From: DATJGR01 sp963812255
GTDB lineage: Bacteria > Pseudomonadota > Gammaproteobacteria > Pseudomonadales > Azotimanducaceae
Reading direction: 5' to 3'
Assembly (NCBI GenBank): GCA_963812255.1
Contig: CAWEUM010000002.1
Coordinates: 1 to 64,000, forward strand
Length of the DNA stretch: 64,000 nucleotides
The notes under the pieces are model-generated. The model did not search any database and was not told where the DNA came from. It worked only from the letters and a program-made list of their open reading frames with translations. The position numbers were made by a program, and so were the translations under genes. Shown in pieces: positions 24,537 through 33,769 of the stretch. Each line of letters begins with the position of its first letter. Within the stretch, counting starts at the first letter, position 1.

Positions 24537-24852
24537 ATTGTCTCTATCGCGCCGTCAACTGGTTGCCGCGATTCCGTTGGTGCTGTTGGCCCCGACAGGT
24601 GTTTGGGCCGCAACCAACGAGCTGACTCCGTTGCCGGGCACCAATGCGGCTGCGAAAGCATTGGCATACGTGGACGATGCCGCAGATGCCGATCCCAAAC
24701 GCTATCCATCTGGCTCCAAAGAGGCGTGCGATAATTGTCTGCACTACAAGTCGGTCGATACGCAGGGGGGTAGTTGCGCACTGTTCCCTGGCTTCGAAGT
24801 GAAGGCGGCAGGTTGGTGTGCCGGGTGGGTAAAACTGGCTGGCGCAAGCTAG
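24514..24852 (+). CDS. High-potential iron-sulfur protein (HiPIP)
   Basis: 112 residues from ATG 24514; GGGAGG sits seven bases upstream. A Tat-type signal (LSRRQLVAAIPLVLLAPTG) exports the folded protein. The mature part has the four cluster cysteines in CDNCLHY...GGSCALFPGFEVKAAGWC. HiPIPs are periplasmic 4Fe-4S electron carriers at high potential. A leader with cleavage near VWAAT is clear. It may deliver electrons to a terminal oxidase or to periplasmic reductases; no partner is adjacent. Confidence 0.92.
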   Translation: MSSDHRAELSLSRRQLVAAIPLVLLAPTGVWAATNELTPLPGTNAAAKALAYVDDAADADPKRYPSGSKEACDNCLHYKSVDTQGGSCALFPGFEVKAAGWCAGWVKLAGAS

Positions 24853-24924
24853 CGGTCTGTTCCGCGCCCGTGGCCACCGGCGTCGCGTTGATGCGCCGCC
24901 GACCTGTCCGCCGCGCGCTGAACT

Positions 24925-25908
24925 TCAGTCGATTATCACCACAGCTGCGCCTTCGATGCGGCCGTCGCGCACGGCGGCGAGTGCATCCGCCGTACGCGCC
25001 AACGGAAACGTTTCCACTTCTGTTCGCACGGGTACCTGCGATACCAGATCGAGCAGGCGCCGACCGTCTTCGCGCGTCAGGTTCGCAACCGATCTAATGC
25101 CACGCTCGCCCCACAGGATCGAATACGAAAACGATGGGATATCCGACATGTGGATCCCGGCGCAGATGACATCGCCGCCTTTCTTGACGGCGCGCAACGC
25201 GAGCGGGACCAGCGCTCCAACAGGCGCGAAGATGATTGCAGCGTCGAGCTGAGCCGGGGCGATCTCGCCGGATCCGCCGGCCCACGATGCACCGAGCCTG
25301 CGCGCGAACGCCTGCCCCGCAAGATCGCCGTCGCGGGTGAACGCATACACTTCGCGACCGCCGGCGACGGCAAGCTGCGTGAGGATATGTGCGGCGCTGC
25401 CGAACCCATAAAACCCGATACGCTGTGCATCGCCCGCCATCGACAACGCCCGATAGCCGATCAGTCCGGCGCACAATAGCGGTGCCGCTTGCGCATCGGC
25501 GACATGTTGCGGCAGCCCGAAACAGAAACGAGCGTCTGCAACCACGAATTCGGCGAAGCCCCCTGCGCGTTGGTAGCCGGTGAATTCGGCGTGATCGCAT
25601 AGGTTCTCGCGCGCGCTGGCACAGAACTCACACACGCCGCAGGAGTAGCCGAGCCACGCGATACCGACCCGCGAACCGATCTCACCGGCCGCGCCGTCGC
25701 CGACCGCGTCGATCACGCCGACGATCTGATGTCCCGGAACCACCGGATACACGCCATCGCGGATGTCGCCGTCCACGACGTGAAGATCGGTGCGGCACAC
25801 GCCGCAGGCCCGCACGCGCACGCGCACCTCGCCCGCCCCGGGCACGGGCACCGGAAGATCACGCAACGAAAACGTGCCGCCCGGGCGGTCCAGCACCATC
25901 GCTCTCAT
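24925..25908 (-). CDS. Zinc-dependent alcohol dehydrogenase
   Basis: 327 residues. MDR-family features: catalytic zinc site GVCRTDLHVVDGD (Cys near 37) and PGHQIVGVIDAVGDGA (His near 60); structural zinc cysteines in CGVCEFCASARENLC. The usual Rossmann GxGxxG is replaced by YGFGSAAHILTQLA near 170. The group resembles the AdhA/AdhP-like 'zinc-binding alcohol dehydrogenase' often found in proteobacterial stress/anaerobic gene islands. Substrate unknown; NAD(P)H-linked oxidation of alcohols or reduction of aldehydes is expected. Confidence 0.88.
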   Translation of the reverse strand: MRAMVLDRPGGTFSLRDLPVPVPGAGEVRVRVRACGVCRTDLHVVDGDIRDGVYPVVPGHQIVGVIDAVGDGAAGEIGSRVGIAWLGYSCGVCEFCASARENLCDHAEFTGYQRAGGFAEFVVADARFCFGLPQHVADAQAAPLLCAGLIGYRALSMAGDAQRIGFYGFGSAAHILTQLAVAGGREVYAFTRDGDLAGQAFARRLGASWAGGSGEIAPAQLDAAIIFAPVGALVPLALRAVKKGGDVICAGIHMSDIPSFSYSILWGERGIRSVANLTREDGRRLLDLVSQVPVRTEVETFPLARTADALAAVRDGRIEGAAVVIID

Positions 25909-26152
25909 GTTTAGCCCTCCGACGAGATTTCAAATGAGTAGTCGTTTCGAGTTTACGTCGAACGCGCGTTTCGTGCGTCGGCGCGGTACGCTTGCGGGTA
26001 GCGACAACAGCGAGGCATCTGGTAAGACGCGCGCCCGTGTAATACCGTTGGGCAATGCCGATCGCATCGATGGCATCGTTATTGCATCATTGCATCGTTG
26101 TTATTCCAGTAAAACGAAGAGGTGAAGAAATGCAGAATGTGAGTACCTGTAC

Positions 26153-26196
26153 CAAGACGTACCGGGACCGATAACAAGACGTACCGGGACCGATAA
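26153..26196 (+). repeat. 22-bp perfect tandem repeat before the beta-oxidation operon
   Basis: Two identical 22-base copies (26153-26174 and 26175-26196), each containing GTACCGGGACCGAT, end 10 bases before the fadE ATG. The copies overlap the ribosome site region. Just upstream, 26070-26105 has imperfect GCATCGTTATT repeats. It may be a regulatory duplication or slippage. Confidence 0.75.
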
Positions 26197-26206
26197 AAGG
26201 ACTCCG

Positions 26207-28459
26207 ATGGCCAGTTCCATTCGTAAACGCTTCGTCACACGCCATGTCTTCAAATGGGCGCGCGGCATTCTGCCGCGACTGTCGCAGACGGAACGCGAGG
26301 CGCTCGAAGCCGGCGAGGTTTGGTGGGACGCCGAATTGTTCGCTGGCAATCCCGATTGGCGGAAACTCCTTGCAACGCCACCCGCGCGCTGCAGCGACGA
26401 GGAGCAGCGGTTTCTGGATGGTCCGGTTGAGGAACTGTGCGGCATGCTCGATGACTGGCAGATCAACTGGGAACTGGGCGATCTGCCGCCGGCGGTCTGG
26501 GCGTTTCTGAAGCGGCACAAGTTCTTCGGGATGATCATCCCCAAACAATACGGTGGGCTTGGGTTTTCGGCCTACGGACATTCGCAGGTCATCCGCCGCA
26601 TTTCGACCCGATCGACGACGGCTGCGGTCACGGTGATGGTGCCCAATTCGTTGGGGCCGGGCGAGTTGTTCATGCAGTACGGCACGCCCCAGCAGCGCGA
26701 ATACTGGTTGCCGCGCCTCGCTGAGGGGCGTGAAATTCCCGCCTTCGGACTGACGAGTCCCGCCGCGGGGTCCGATGCGTCGGCGATGACCGACAGCGGC
26801 GTCGTCTGCAACGGCGAGTGGCACGGTGAAACGGTCACCGGTATCCGACTGAACTGGCACAAACGCTATATCACGCTCGGTCCAGTTTGCACGCTTCTCG
26901 GTCTGGCGTTCAAATTGCGCGATCCGGATCATGTGCTCGGCAATGTCGAGGATATCGGCATCACCGTTGCGTTGGTGCCGACCGAACTCGACGGTGTTTC
27001 CATCGGCCGGCGTCATCTACCGTGTATGCAGATGTTCCAGAACGGTCCGAACTGGGGCAAGGACGTGTTCATACCGATGGACCACGTCATCGGCGGCGAA
27101 GCGTGCGTCGGCAAAGGCTGGGCGATGTTGATGAGCGCACTGGCGGCCGGACGCGGCATTTCGCTGCCGTCGCAATCTGCAGCGGCCGCTGCGCTGTGTG
27201 CGCGGACCACGGGTGCGTACGCGCGCGTGCGGCGGCAGTTCAACATTCCGATTGGAAAATTCGAGGGTGTCGGCCGTCGGTTGGGGCGCCTTGCAGGCCG
27301 TGCCTATCTGCTCGATGCGGGTCGCAGGCTCACCTGCGCCGGGCTCGATGAGGGACGCAGGCTCGCGGTGATCTCCGGACTGATGAAGTCGAACGCAACC
27401 TATCGAATGCGCGAGTCGGTCGATGACGCGATGGATGTGCACGCGGGCAAGGCAGTGATCGACGGGCCGCATAACTACCTCGGCAACGCCTACCGCGGCG
27501 TTCCGGTTGGGATCACCGTCGAAGGCGCCAACATTCTGACCCGAAATCTCATCATATTCGGCCAAGGTGCGATCCGCTGTCACCCCTACCTGCTCGACGA
27601 GATGCTTGCGCTCGAGCAAACCGACGAGACGAAGGCGCTCGACGCGTTCGACGAAGCATTTGCGGCTCACGTGCGCCACAGCGTCAAAACGGCATTTCGC
27701 GCTTGGGCGCATAGTTGGTCGCGTGGCCGCTTCGCACCGGCGCCGGAGGCGGGTCCGGCCAAGCCGTTGTATCGGCAGTTGTCCCGCTATTCGGCAGCGT
27801 TCGCACTGACCGCCGACGTTGCGCTGATCACCCTAGGCGGCGCATTGAAGCGGCGGGAGATGCTCTCTGCGCGGTTGGGCGATGTTCTATCTGAACTGTA
27901 TCTGCTGTCGGCCGCGCTCAAACGTTGGGAAGACGAGGGACGTCAGGCCGCGGATTTTCCAGTGCTGCACTGGTGCATGCTCGAAGGCTTCGGCACCATC
28001 GAGCGCCGGCTCGATGAGGTACTGACGAATCTACCCAGTCGCGCAGTGGCAGGATTGCTACGATTCATCACGTGGCCGCGACGCAACGGCGGCGCGCCCG
28101 ACGAACTCACGCTCGAAGTCGGCGGGTTGTTGATGACACCGTCGGATACCCGCGAACGACTGACGGAGGGGGTCGACCGTGGCGTTGGCGATGACGGGCT
28201 GGCGCGCCTCGAACACGCGTTCGATCTGCTCGTGGAAACTCAAGAGATTCGCGACAAGCTTCACCGTGGTGGTGTCGACGACGCCCGCGTGGCACGTGAG
28301 GCTGGCCTGATTACCGCGGACGAGGTGGAACGTTGGGAAGCGTCCGAGCGCGCCATCGAGCTCGTCATTGAAGTGGATGATTTTGCGCCGGACGCGTTCG
28401 CCCGTACCGCGATCGTCGCGGACGACGCCACCGGTCGATCACCACAGGCCGCCAGATGA
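26207..28459 (+). CDS. fadE: Acyl-CoA dehydrogenase, FadE type
   Basis: 750 residues, ATG at 26207 after AAAAGG. It catalyses the first, FAD-dependent step of fatty acid beta-oxidation. The FadE-type layout is seen: N-terminal RKRFVTRHVFKWARGILPRL, FFGMIIPKQYGGLGFSAYGH, substrate/FAD loop FGLTSPAAGSDASAMTDSGV near 180, GPNWGKDVFIPMDHVIGG, and a long C-terminal helical extension (DUF1974-like) from about 480 to the end. First gene of a five-gene operon; its stop overlaps the thiolase start (ATGA). Confidence 0.93.
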   Translation: MASSIRKRFVTRHVFKWARGILPRLSQTEREALEAGEVWWDAELFAGNPDWRKLLATPPARCSDEEQRFLDGPVEELCGMLDDWQINWELGDLPPAVWAFLKRHKFFGMIIPKQYGGLGFSAYGHSQVIRRISTRSTTAAVTVMVPNSLGPGELFMQYGTPQQREYWLPRLAEGREIPAFGLTSPAAGSDASAMTDSGVVCNGEWHGETVTGIRLNWHKRYITLGPVCTLLGLAFKLRDPDHVLGNVEDIGITVALVPTELDGVSIGRRHLPCMQMFQNGPNWGKDVFIPMDHVIGGEACVGKGWAMLMSALAAGRGISLPSQSAAAAALCARTTGAYARVRRQFNIPIGKFEGVGRRLGRLAGRAYLLDAGRRLTCAGLDEGRRLAVISGLMKSNATYRMRESVDDAMDVHAGKAVIDGPHNYLGNAYRGVPVGITVEGANILTRNLIIFGQGAIRCHPYLLDEMLALEQTDETKALDAFDEAFAAHVRHSVKTAFRAWAHSWSRGRFAPAPEAGPAKPLYRQLSRYSAAFALTADVALITLGGALKRREMLSARLGDVLSELYLLSAALKRWEDEGRQAADFPVLHWCMLEGFGTIERRLDEVLTNLPSRAVAGLLRFITWPRRNGGAPDELTLEVGGLLMTPSDTRERLTEGVDRGVGDDGLARLEHAFDLLVETQEIRDKLHRGGVDDARVAREAGLITADEVERWEASERAIELVIEVDDFAPDAFARTAIVADDATGRSPQAAR

Positions 28460-29766
28460 TGGCGAACGCTGGCGATCGTGATGTCTACATCGTCGACGGC
28501 GCACGCACGCCGTTCCTGAAGGCACGCCACGGACCCGGTCCGTTCACGCCGGTCGATCTTGCGGTTCAATGCGGCCGCCCGCTGTTACTGCGGCAGCCGT
28601 TTTCACGCGACGCGGTCGACCGAGTGGTGCTCGGGTGCGTCAACGTGATTGCAGACGAGATGAACCCCGCGCGTGTCTCGGCTCTGCGGCTTGGCATGGG
28701 CGCCGCCATGACAGGGTTCACGGTGCAGATCAACTGCGGCTCCGGCATGCAATCCATCGATACCGGCTGCGATCTGATTCGCGGCGGCCGCGCCGATCTG
28801 GTTCTGACGGGCGGAACCGAAGCATTGAGTCACGCGCCGTTGGTCTATCGTCAGGAAGCCGTGCGCTGGTTTGCCGATCTCGCGGCGGCGCATGGAGCGA
28901 TCGATAAAGCAGTGGCTGCTGCGGGCAGAGGTCCTGCACCTTTGAACGCGCTGCTGGATCCGGTGATCGGGCTCGAACGCGGTTTGACCGATCCGATCAG
29001 CGAGCTGAACATGGGACAGACGGCTGAACTCGTGGGCTACTTGTTCAACATCGCCCGTTCAGATGCCGATCAGTATGCGGTCGGCAGCCATCTGCGGCTC
29101 GCGCACGCTCAATCGCAGGGGTGGCTCGACGGCGAAGTCGAAGCGGCGGTGACGCGCGACGGCGAGCTGTTTGAACGCGACGATGGCGTGCGGCCGGATA
29201 CGTCTATCGACGTGCTCGCGCGACTGCAGCCTGTGTTCGAACCGCCATGGGGCAATGTGACGGCGGGCAACAGTTCCCAGATCACCGATGGCGCGTCATG
29301 GCTGATCCTGGCATCTGAGCGAGCGGTCGAACAGCACCGGCTCGCGCCGAAAGCGCGGATCGTCGATCGCGCATGGTCGGCATTGGATCCGTCGATCATG
29401 GGGCTCGGTCCGGTACTGTGTACCCATACGCTGTTGCATCGCGCGGCGCTTGGTGTCGACGACATCGACCTGTGGGAGCTGAACGAAGCATTTGCGGCCC
29501 AGGTGCTCGCGTGTCTCGCTGCGTTCGAAGATGACGACTTCTGCCGGCAGACACTCGGGCGCGATGCTTCGATTGGGCGCATCGACCGTACGAAGCTGAA
29601 CGTGGACGGCGGCGCGATCAGCCTCGGTCATCCTGTCGGCACCAGCGGCAACCGCATCGTGCTGCATCTGGTCAACGCGTTGCGCCGCAACGGCCAAAAG
29701 CGCGGGATTGCGACCGAATGTATCGGCGGTGGGCAAGGCGGCGCGATGTTGATCGAAATCGTATGA
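28456..29766 (+). CDS. Acetyl-CoA acyltransferase (thiolase)
   Basis: 436 residues. It cleaves 3-ketoacyl-CoA to acetyl-CoA. Thiolase signatures: VDGARTPFLKARHG at the N-terminus, active Cys in QINCGSGMQSID near 93, NVDGGAISLGHPVGTSGNR with the catalytic His, and CIGGGQGGAML with the second Cys. Length and NMGQTAELVGYLFNIARSDA favour the FadI-like branch. It starts within the fadE stop codon and ends 19 bases before the next gene. Confidence 0.94.
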   Translation: MMANAGDRDVYIVDGARTPFLKARHGPGPFTPVDLAVQCGRPLLLRQPFSRDAVDRVVLGCVNVIADEMNPARVSALRLGMGAAMTGFTVQINCGSGMQSIDTGCDLIRGGRADLVLTGGTEALSHAPLVYRQEAVRWFADLAAAHGAIDKAVAAAGRGPAPLNALLDPVIGLERGLTDPISELNMGQTAELVGYLFNIARSDADQYAVGSHLRLAHAQSQGWLDGEVEAAVTRDGELFERDDGVRPDTSIDVLARLQPVFEPPWGNVTAGNSSQITDGASWLILASERAVEQHRLAPKARIVDRAWSALDPSIMGLGPVLCTHTLLHRAALGVDDIDLWELNEAFAAQVLACLAAFEDDDFCRQTLGRDASIGRIDRTKLNVDGGAISLGHPVGTSGNRIVLHLVNALRRNGQKRGIATECIGGGQGGAMLIEIV

Positions 29767-29785
29767 GAATGACTGTGGTGTTGCG

Positions 29786-31876
29786 ATGACTCGGGACATG
29801 CTGACGGCACTCGCGGATCGTTCGTTGGAACTCGGTCCCGACCGAACCCCCGACTACGCACTGGAACACTGGCGTCTCACGCGGGCTGAGGACGGGATTG
29901 CGTGGTTGCTGGTCGACCGGGCAAACGCGTCGGCCAACACGCTGTCCGAGGCGGTCATGCGCGAACTCGATGAGGTCCTCACCCACCTCGAAGCAGATCC
30001 TCCGCGCGGGCTTGCTATTCGTTCGGCAAAACCTTCGGGCTTCATTGCGGGTGCCGACATCCGAGATTTCAAAGATACCGACGACGAAGCGGCTGTGGCT
30101 GAACTGATGCAGCGTGCAAACCTCGTTACCGATCGACTGGCCGCGCTCGATTATCCGACGGTCGCGGTCATTCATGGCTATTGTCTCGGCGGTGGCCTGG
30201 AGATCGCGCTGGCTTGCGACTACCGCATCGCGGTCGATGGCGCGCGTTTCGGTTTTCCAGAAGTCATGCTGGGATTGCACCCAGGGATGGGCGGCACGGT
30301 ACGCCTCACTCGACTCATCGATCCGCTCGAGGCGATGACGATGATGTTGAGGGGATCTACGGCGCACACCGAGCGGGCGAAAAAGCTCGGTATCGTCGAT
30401 GCGGTCACACAGGAGCGCCATGTCAACAATGCGGTGGCCGCCGCTGTCGCGGGAAAGATCGCGCCAGCAGAACACGGATTGTTCGATGCTGCGCTGACGA
30501 CTACTCCCGGCCGCGTGATCGCAGCCCGTCAGATGGAGTCCAGAGTGACCGCGCGCGCGCCCAAGGCCCACTATCCGGCGCCACACGCGTTGATCGATCT
30601 CTGGAAGACGCATGGCGGCGATGCCGACGCGATGAGACAAGCGGAGATCGCCTCGTTCGCAAAGCTGATGTGCAGCGATACTGCGCGCAATCTGATTCGC
30701 GTGTATTTACTGCGCAACATGTTGAAATCGCTTGCGGGGCAGGGTGGCGAACGGATCGATCACGTACACGTGATCGGGGCTGGTGCCATGGGCGGCGATA
30801 TTGCGAGTTGGTGCGCGATCAAAGGATGCACAGTGTCGCTGTCCGATGTCTCGCTGGTCCAGATTGCCGCGGTTGTTAAGCGCGCGACGCGCCTTTGCGC
30901 GAACCGGCACCTGAGCAGTATCGAAAGGCGCGATGTCTTGGACCGGCTGATTCCGGATCCCAACGGCACCGGTGTGGGGCGCGCCGATCTCGTCATGGAA
31001 ACCGCTCCGGAGCGGCTGGACGTGAAACTCGCAATCTACGCCGACGTCGAACCGAGAATGAAGGCAGGGGCGATGCTCGCCAGCAACACCTCTAGCATTC
31101 CGCTGGAACACCTTGCCGGTGGACTGCAGGATCCGACGCGCTTTGTCGGGGTGCATTTCTTCAATCCCGTGGCGCGGATGGATGTGGTGGAGATTGTCAG
31201 CCACACCAGCACCGCGACGGGGACGCTGGCGCGCGCCCGCGCGTTCGCCGGGCAGATCGATAAACTACCCGCACCGGTGTCGAGTGCGCCCGGATTCCTC
31301 GTCAACAGGGCGCTGATGCCGTATCTGATGGAAGCGTTGGTGATGATCGACGAAGGGACCGCCAAGGAGACGGTCGATCTCGCGGCCGAAGCATTCGGCA
31401 TGCCGGTTGGTCCGGTGGAACTGGCCGATCGGGTCGGTCTCGACATCTGCGTGGACGTCGCACAGACGCTGCAAGCTTCGCTCGATTCGCCGATGGCGGA
31501 GATACCCGGGTGGTTGCGCGAGCGGGTCGACGCCGGCGAGTTGGGTCGCAAGACGCGCCGAGGGCTCTACCCATGGAAGGGTGGCGATCCGCAGAAGGCG
31601 CGCCACGCCGCAGCGCCAACGTCTGCAATGTCCGATCGATTGCTGCTGCCGCTGCTCAACGCGTGCGCGGCCTGTCTGCGTACCGGCGTCGTCGACGACG
31701 CTGACGTGCTCGACGGCGCGATCGTCTTCGGAACCGGTTTTGCGCCGTTTCGCGGCGGTCCGATGCACTATGCGCGGGCGCGCGGTGTTGCCGAAATTAT
31801 CGCCACGCTCGAGCGGCTCGCGCGGCAGCATGGCCCGCGATTCGAACCGGATCCGCACTGGCATAGCCTGACGTAA
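29786..31876 (+). CDS. Enoyl-CoA hydratase / 3-hydroxyacyl-CoA dehydrogenase (FadB/FadJ-like)
   Basis: 696 residues. The N-terminal crotonase domain (about 20-220) has SGFIAGADIRDF and HGYCLGGGLEIALACDYRIA, with both catalytic Glu positions (GFPEVMLGLHPG). The NAD-binding domain (about 325-510) starts VHVIGAGAMGGDIASWCAIK and contains ASNTSSIPLEHLAGG and FVGVHFFNPVARM (catalytic His). The C-terminal domain has FGMPVGPVELADRVGLDICV and FGTGFAPFRGGP. It performs steps two and three of beta-oxidation and would act with the thiolase encoded just upstream. Confidence 0.94.
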   Translation: MTRDMLTALADRSLELGPDRTPDYALEHWRLTRAEDGIAWLLVDRANASANTLSEAVMRELDEVLTHLEADPPRGLAIRSAKPSGFIAGADIRDFKDTDDEAAVAELMQRANLVTDRLAALDYPTVAVIHGYCLGGGLEIALACDYRIAVDGARFGFPEVMLGLHPGMGGTVRLTRLIDPLEAMTMMLRGSTAHTERAKKLGIVDAVTQERHVNNAVAAAVAGKIAPAEHGLFDAALTTTPGRVIAARQMESRVTARAPKAHYPAPHALIDLWKTHGGDADAMRQAEIASFAKLMCSDTARNLIRVYLLRNMLKSLAGQGGERIDHVHVIGAGAMGGDIASWCAIKGCTVSLSDVSLVQIAAVVKRATRLCANRHLSSIERRDVLDRLIPDPNGTGVGRADLVMETAPERLDVKLAIYADVEPRMKAGAMLASNTSSIPLEHLAGGLQDPTRFVGVHFFNPVARMDVVEIVSHTSTATGTLARARAFAGQIDKLPAPVSSAPGFLVNRALMPYLMEALVMIDEGTAKETVDLAAEAFGMPVGPVELADRVGLDICVDVAQTLQASLDSPMAEIPGWLRERVDAGELGRKTRRGLYPWKGGDPQKARHAAAPTSAMSDRLLLPLLNACAACLRTGVVDDADVLDGAIVFGTGFAPFRGGPMHYARARGVAEIIATLERLARQHGPRFEPDPHWHSLT

Positions 31877-31881
31877 GCGCG

Positions 31882-33753
31882 ATGCCGCCCGAGCCGTCGT
31901 ATCACTCCGATCCCACGGCGCTGGCCGACGCGATCATCGAAAGAACAGGCGGGGCGATCGTGATGGCGATTCCGCTCGGTCTCGGTAAGCCGAATCACAT
32001 CGTCAATGCGCTCGTAGCGCGCGCCACAGCGAATCCGTCTATTGGCCTGAAGATCATTACCGCGCTGACATTGGAACAACCGTCGCTGTCCAACGAATGG
32101 GACAGTCGATTTCTCGGCCCCGCGCTGCAGCGGCTGTTCGGCAACTACCCGCCTCTGACGTATGCCGCCGCGCTGCGGGATGGATCGCTTCCTGCGAATA
32201 TCGAGGTCGCCGAGTTTTTCTTTCTGGCGGGGCGCTGGCTGGGCGTGCCGCGTGCGCAGCAGAGTTACGTCTGCGCCAACTACACCGATGCGCTCGGCTA
32301 CATTCTCGACAGGGGCGTGAATGTGGTCGCGCAGCTCGTCGCGAAGCGCAACACGGGCAACATCGATGCTAGCGCGCAATACAGCCTGAGCTGCAATCCG
32401 GATCTCACGCCTGACCTCATCGAAGCGCGTCGCGAAGGGCACGCAGATTTCATTCTGGCCGGGCAGGTAAACAGCGAATTGCCCTTCATGAGCGGCGCCG
32501 CGGCGGTGGGTGTGCATGAATTCGATTTCATGCTCGATAGCCCGGCAACGGATTTTGAACTGTTCTCCACACCAAAGCGTCCGGTCAGTCTTGCCGATCA
32601 CGCGATTGGTCTGCACTGCGCCGGTCTGATACGCGATAGCGGGACGTTGCAGATCGGCATCGGTTCGATCGGCGATGCGGTGGCGTACGGCGTGCTGCTG
32701 CGCCATCAACGCAACGATGACTTCGTACGGCTCACCCGCAGCATCCGTGTATCCGACGCGCCCGCGGGATCGGAGATGACACCCTTCGATGCTGGGCTCT
32801 ATGGCGCCAGCGAAATGCTCGTTGACGGTTTTCTGGCGTTGGAGGCAGCCGGTATTTTGAAACGTCGCGTCGATGGCGCCGTCGTGCACGCCGGGTTTTT
32901 TCTAGGTCCGCGTGATTTCTATACCGCACTGCGCGATATGACGGAGGAACGTCGGGCGCGTTTCGCAATGATGCCGGTGAGTTTCACCAACACGCTGTAC
33001 GGTGGTGTTACCCAGCGGCGGCAAGCCCGGGTGCACGCCCGGTTCATCAACAGCGCCATGATGGCGACGTTATTGGGCGCCGTGATTTCTGACGGTACCG
33101 AAGAGGGGCAGGCGGTCAGTGGGGTCGGCGGACAGTTCGATTTTGTTCAGCAAGCGTTTGCCCTGGACGGTGCACGTTCGGTGATTACGCTCAACGCCAC
33201 GCGCCGAACCCGCGGCGCGGTGGTGTCGAACATCGTCTGGTCGTATGGCCACACGACGGTTCCGCGGCAGCTGCGCGATGTCGTGGTCACCGAATACGGC
33301 GTTGCGGAACTACGCGGTCGTAGCGATGCCGAGGTTGTTGCGGCCATGCTGTCGGTTGCCGACTCGCGATTTCAGGATGCGCTACTCGATTCGGCCAAGG
33401 CAGCGGGCAAGATCGACACCGCGTATCGAATTCCGGCTGAGTTTCGCGACAATACGCCCACGCGTATTCAGCGCGCGCTCGGTGCAGCGAAGCTCGAGGG
33501 GCTGTTGCCTTCGTTCCCATTCGGAACCGATTTTACCGACGATGAGCAGCGCCTGTTGCCCGCGCTCGAACTGCTGAAGCAGGCATCCGCTTCCCGGTTC
33601 GCTTTGGCGCGCTATGCGTTGAGAGGCGGGCTCGCCGACAGGCCTTCCGAGCTTCACGAGCGGGCGCTCGGGCGCATGAGATTGTCGCCCGCATCGGGAC
33701 CTAAGGAGTATCTATACCGATGGTTGCTGCACGCGGCGCTTCTCGAATCATGA
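31882..33753 (+). CDS. Acetyl-CoA hydrolase/transferase family protein
   Basis: 623 residues. The family transfers CoA between acids or hydrolyses acyl-CoA. Recognisable parts: GGAIVMAIPLGLGKPNHIVN at the N-terminus, DSGTLQIGIGSIGDAVAYGV near 255, SGVGGQFDFVQQAFALDGAR near 415, and VVTEYGVAELRGRSDAEVVA near 470. It starts five bases after the hydratase/dehydrogenase gene, so it belongs to the fatty-acid operon and may recycle CoA or release free acids. The exact substrate pair is unknown. Longer than the usual 430-550 residues. Confidence 0.88.
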   Translation: MPPEPSYHSDPTALADAIIERTGGAIVMAIPLGLGKPNHIVNALVARATANPSIGLKIITALTLEQPSLSNEWDSRFLGPALQRLFGNYPPLTYAAALRDGSLPANIEVAEFFFLAGRWLGVPRAQQSYVCANYTDALGYILDRGVNVVAQLVAKRNTGNIDASAQYSLSCNPDLTPDLIEARREGHADFILAGQVNSELPFMSGAAAVGVHEFDFMLDSPATDFELFSTPKRPVSLADHAIGLHCAGLIRDSGTLQIGIGSIGDAVAYGVLLRHQRNDDFVRLTRSIRVSDAPAGSEMTPFDAGLYGASEMLVDGFLALEAAGILKRRVDGAVVHAGFFLGPRDFYTALRDMTEERRARFAMMPVSFTNTLYGGVTQRRQARVHARFINSAMMATLLGAVISDGTEEGQAVSGVGGQFDFVQQAFALDGARSVITLNATRRTRGAVVSNIVWSYGHTTVPRQLRDVVVTEYGVAELRGRSDAEVVAAMLSVADSRFQDALLDSAKAAGKIDTAYRIPAEFRDNTPTRIQRALGAAKLEGLLPSFPFGTDFTDDEQRLLPALELLKQASASRFALARYALRGGLADRPSELHERALGRMRLSPASGPKEYLYRWLLHAALLES

Positions 33754-33769
33754 TACGGATCCTTCGCGC

